A stretch of 64,000 nucleotides of DNA from assembly GCF_009730915.1 (NCBI RefSeq), contig NC_052489.1:28079916-28143915 (forward strand), written 5' to 3'. This DNA comes from Dioscorea cayenensis subsp. rotundata (lineage: Eukaryota; Streptophyta; Magnoliopsida; Dioscoreales; Dioscoreaceae). Positions 60,901 to 64,000 of the stretch are shown piece after piece. The translations under genes and the position numbers were made by a program. Below the pieces are notes generated by a model, which was given only the letters and a program-made list of their open reading frames with translations, had not been told where the DNA came from and did not search any database. The first letter of the stretch is position 1. The number at the start of each line of letters is the position of its first letter.

Positions 60901-62121
60901 TCTATCGGTGATTTGGATGTTGGTGAATATATTGTTCCTGTACCACATGTAAAGCAAGTCAAGGTTTGTAAGTATATTCTATTGGCTAATTAATGGCCTT
61001 TTTTGGCCAACGTCTTCCGAAAATTATGTAGCTTTTTGGTGTTGACATAACTGTTGCATGGTCCTTTTATGCTTAAAAGGAGAACTCTGTTTTCTAAGTC
61101 AGAAAAATTGATTGAATGATGTTAACATAATTCCCACAGTTGTCTTCTGCTGGAGGTCGACTCGTCATCTCAAGTGATGGTGTATGGGATGCTTTATCCT
61201 CTGAAGCAGCTATTGAGTGCTGCCGTGGTATGCCTCCAGATGCTGCTGCCAATCAAATTGTAAAGGTGCTGTTTTGTATTATTATTTTCTGTGCTAAATC
61301 TTCAAATGCCCCTCCTCCTCTTTTGTGATGCTTATAGTTCCTTTTCGCAGGAAGCTGTCCAGCTGAAGGGCCTACGAGATGATACTACTTGTATTGTTGT
61401 AGATATACAACCTCCAGAGAAGACTACTCCTACAGTTCCACCAACAAAGAAATCTGGAAAAGGCATGTTCAAGATGTTCCGCCGGAAATCTTGTGAGTCA
61501 TCATCCCATACTGACAAAGAAAATTTTGTACCTGACACGGTAGAAGAAATATTTGAGGATGGATCTGCGATACTGTCTCGAAGGTCTGTAGTCTGTTTAT
61601 CTTTTGCAAACTGAATTCGGTAAAGCTTGTTATATGCTTTTACTTCATGATATAGCAATGCAAATTAATTAGTTGTTTATTTCTAAATTAGAATCATTCA
61701 TTTTCATCTGATTTTCTTGTCATGAAGCAAAATGAAAAGTCATGTGTTTTCAAACTACCATTTTACCACAATGCAACTTCTTGAAGATGATGTCTGATTA
61801 ATTCTTCTCATTGCATGCGAATGTTGTGCTCTAGATCTACGTAATATCAGCTTTATTCCGTAATTATAATTTCATGCTCACTCAGCTCCTGAACAATAAT
61901 TACTCATCTTTTGCAGGCTAGAAACAGAGTATCCAATATGCAACATGTTTAAGCTGTTCATCTGCGCAGTTTGTCAGGTGGAGATGAAACCTGGTGAGGG
62001 TATTTCAGTGCATGCAGATTCATCAAAACCTGGCAGAGTGCGCCCCTGGGATGGCCCTTTCCTCTGCCCAAGCTGTCAAACCAAGAAAGAAGCCATGGAA
62101 GGAAAAAGACCGCAAAAATGA
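57690..62121 (+). CDS. Protein phosphatase 2C with C-terminal Cys-rich module (At1g68410/At1g47380 type)
   Basis: Exons 57690..57887, 59307..59478, 60029..60182, 60261..60324, 60856..60963, 61140..61265, 61351..61583 and 61917..62121 give 419 residues. The metal-binding and catalytic landmarks are intact: KKGEDFTMF near 40, ALFDGHNGSAAA (Asp69), TSGTTVTFVII, VASVGDSRCIL (Asp148), GPLRCWPGGLCLSRSIGD, ISSDGVWDAL (Asp245) and LRDDTTCIVV (Asp285). So an active Mn/Mg-dependent Ser/Thr phosphatase is expected. After a basic linker, residues 360-407 hold a CxxC pair (ICAVCQ) and a second one (LCPSC), a zinc-ribbon-like module seen in this subgroup. Physiological substrate unknown. An in-frame ATG at 57672 adds six residues, so the exact start is uncertain. 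Intron 1 (about 1.4 kb) starts with a (CT)n tract and holds a tandem duplication. Confidence 0.93.
57892..57928 (+). repeat. (CT)n microsatellite at the start of PP2C intron 1
   Basis: About 18 CT units begin just after the donor at 57888; probably polymorphic. Confidence 0.85.
58684..58792. repeat. Tandem duplication in PP2C intron 1
   Basis: Two head-to-tail copies of about 47 bases with a spacing near 60, each containing ATCCAATCTAAAAC and AACTGTTTCAGTTTGATTT and ending TTACCAGA. The copies differ at a few positions. Confidence 0.75.
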
Positions 62122-63736
62122 GACATTCATCGTGTCAATGCTACTTGCTTTTTTACCAGTTCCTCTTTGATGTTGGACTTCCACGTACATACACCATGGA
62201 CATCTGGAAAGTGGTGTCAAGAATTTACAAAGCACAAGCATCAAAGATGATTACAATTGAGGTCCTCTTTGATGTTGAATTCCCAAACAGTGCAGGGAGA
62301 AGTATATCATCTCTCATCTTGTGTCAAACTCTGATGAAACTGGAGATTTTCTACATTTTTTTCAGTGGGGCAATTTGCTGATCCTTTTTTGGGGACATGA
62401 AGTTTGTGCCTGCCTGAGGATGGACCTTTCTATAATTCAAAAAATTCTTTCTACGTTCATCGCCATGTAAATACCGGTGCAAAGTGATTACGGTCTGATT
62501 GTGTCATTGGAAAACAAGTTGAAGCTTATGTCTGATTGTTATTTATTTTTCCTTTATTTATTTTTTTTCATTATTTCACTTGGACACTTGAATTTGGGTT
62601 CTTTGCTATTTGCTATGAACCCAAGTTATTAGTTGATTTATTGTACTCATTTGATTGTGTTTCCACGGAGAGCATTGGAATATAAATTTGATGGTATTGA
62701 CATTCAATGTTGAGTAAATTATGGCCTTTTTTTTTGTTGTTTGGTTGAAATTGAATGTGTGTTTATAATAGAAGTTCACAGTTGCACCAAAATTTTATGC
62801 TGTAAGCCTTTAAAGCAATGATTCACTGGCATACTGCAGCAATATTCTTTATTTTTAAACAGAACTTTTAAATGGAGTTCACTTAATTCTAATTTTAATT
62901 AATATACTAATGTAAATGTTTTTAAAATGTATTCATTTAAATAATGATGGTCATTTATTGATATTGATAATTTTTTAAAATTAATTATTAAATTTACTTG
63001 TTTAAATAAATAAATAATGTGGGAAACACACACACACATGGCCTGCCTTCACATCATAAAATAATACAAATACACTCCATTCTGGTTAAAATTGTGTACT
63101 TTTTTAATGTCTGGTTCTCATGATCAGACTAACACCATAATAATTCAGACTATTACAATTATAAGATGAAAAATTTTAAATGTGGTGGCACAAAGTTCAG
63201 ACCACCAATCAAATAACAAACATGAGCAAAAACAGCCATCGCCTAGTCCACCTGAAACCTGATTAACCGCAGGCCAGCAATCATTATGTATAAAAAATAG
63301 AGAGCTTCAACCTTGAGCTCTGAATTGGTCTGGATGGTCTGATGTAAAATAAGCAGCATAGAAGTGCACCGTTGGCAACCTTTGATTTTGTATATTAATA
63401 GGATAACTATGCTTGAGATGGGTCCATGGCATCCATTAAAGTCTAGTAAACAAAGCCATGGTTGTCCCAACCATCTTTAAGGTTGGCTAATAACATATGC
63501 CTTTCACAACTCACACCTACACAGCTGCTCCCCTGCTTCAAGTCCACAAAACAAAATGAGGTCAATTCTCAGCGTTTGAACTGTCAAGTTGTTATAAGTG
63601 TAAACTACTTGACAAAAATTAAGGTTGTCAAATCATATACTCTGTCGGGAAGCCTAGGCATGAATGCAGACAATACTAATGTCAACTGTTAGAAAGAGAA
63701 AGAGGATACTTTGATACCAAAAGATGAACATACCAT
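62122..63736. other. Convergent spacer: PP2C 3' UTR and 3' UTR of the right-edge gene
   Basis: AT-rich with a short (AC)n at 63028-63039. No coding exon seen. The part nearest 63736 belongs to the minus-strand gene leaving the window. Confidence 0.5.
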
Positions 63737-64000
63737 TTAATATTGATCCTTGAACAGATCAAGTAGAGCGTCATACTCACTGTCGTTGTTCCTTTCATAC
63801 CGTTGCTTACTATGTCCACTGATGTTCCTTTTGGTGGCATGCGCTTCTCTTCCTTGGGTTCTATGTCTTGATGATGATTGCCAGCTTTTAAAATTTGAGT
63901 TTCTATTATTCAAGAGGTTGTTGTCAGAGTCATCAAATTTAGGTATGCGGCTGCCCCTGCTTTGGCTATAGCGAGCATTATTGGGCTCAAAATTCCTAGG
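63737..64000 (-). CDS. C-terminal exon of an unidentified gene (runs off the right edge)
   Basis: An open minus-strand frame of 87 codons ends at a TAA at 63737-63739 and is open to the window edge. The peptide is hydrophilic, rich in Ser, Asn, Arg and Lys (SRGSRIPKFDDSDNN, KSWQSSSRHRTQGRE), and ends YDALLDLFKDQY. It looks like a disordered basic tail with a short C-terminal helix. I do not recognise the family; a nucleic-acid-binding protein tail is one possibility but unsupported. The upstream exons are outside the window. Confidence 0.55.
   Translation of the reverse strand, partial: PRNFEPNNARYSQSRGSRIPKFDDSDNNLLNNRNSNFKSWQSSSRHRTQGREAHATKRNISGHSKQRYERNNDSEYDALLDLFKDQY

Overview
This is nuclear DNA from a flowering plant. 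Genes are split by AT-rich GT-AG introns, protein families are plant-specific (PLS-class PPR proteins, plant B3, group Ia bHLH, complex I gamma carbonic anhydrase, PTEN2), and intergenic DNA is full of (TA)n tracts and small transposons. GC-rich 5' coding sequence in the two intronless genes (about 36.0-37.0 kb and 42.1-44.0 kb) hints at a monocot, but this is only an inference. There is no bacterial, organellar, CRISPR or operon content.

Layout. 0-20 kb, all minus strand: the 5' part of an uncharacterised gene, a glycosyltransferase-like membrane protein (At5g60700 type), mitochondrial gamma carbonic anhydrase, PTEN2 phosphatase (12 coding exons), and a DYW-type PPR protein. 20-25 kb: a gene-free block with an old copia-like LTR remnant that carries a solo LTR and a Mutator-like MITE, followed by a second fold-back MITE. 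25-32 kb: a plus-strand type I inositol polyphosphate 5-phosphatase, then on minus a small probably plastid-targeted protein and a bHLH94/96-like transcription factor. 32-36 kb: AT-rich and empty apart from a dispersed repeat. 36-44 kb: an intronless ANTH clathrin-assembly protein (plus), a membrane protein with a Cys-rich PAN/apple-like C-terminus (minus) and an intronless E-class PPR protein (minus). 44-54 kb, minus: a TMEM53/DUF829 alpha/beta hydrolase-like protein and ORC2. 55-62 kb, plus: a B3-domain protein and a PP2C phosphatase. The final 264 bases hold the C-terminal exon of a minus-strand gene leaving the window.

Exon boundaries were placed by eye from splice signals, reading-frame phase and remembered family sequence. 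For every multi-exon gene with both ends in the window the exon lengths sum to a whole number of codons and the protein length fits the family. The genes are ordinary housekeeping, signalling and regulatory loci with no evident common pathway: PTEN2 and the 5-phosphatase both act on phosphoinositides, and gamma-CA and the PPR proteins serve organelles, but nothing shows co-regulation. I found no convincing novel system. The most distinctive structures are the nested transposon block at 20.2-22.9 kb, tRNA-derived SINE candidates, and a well-supported GC-AG intron in ORC2.
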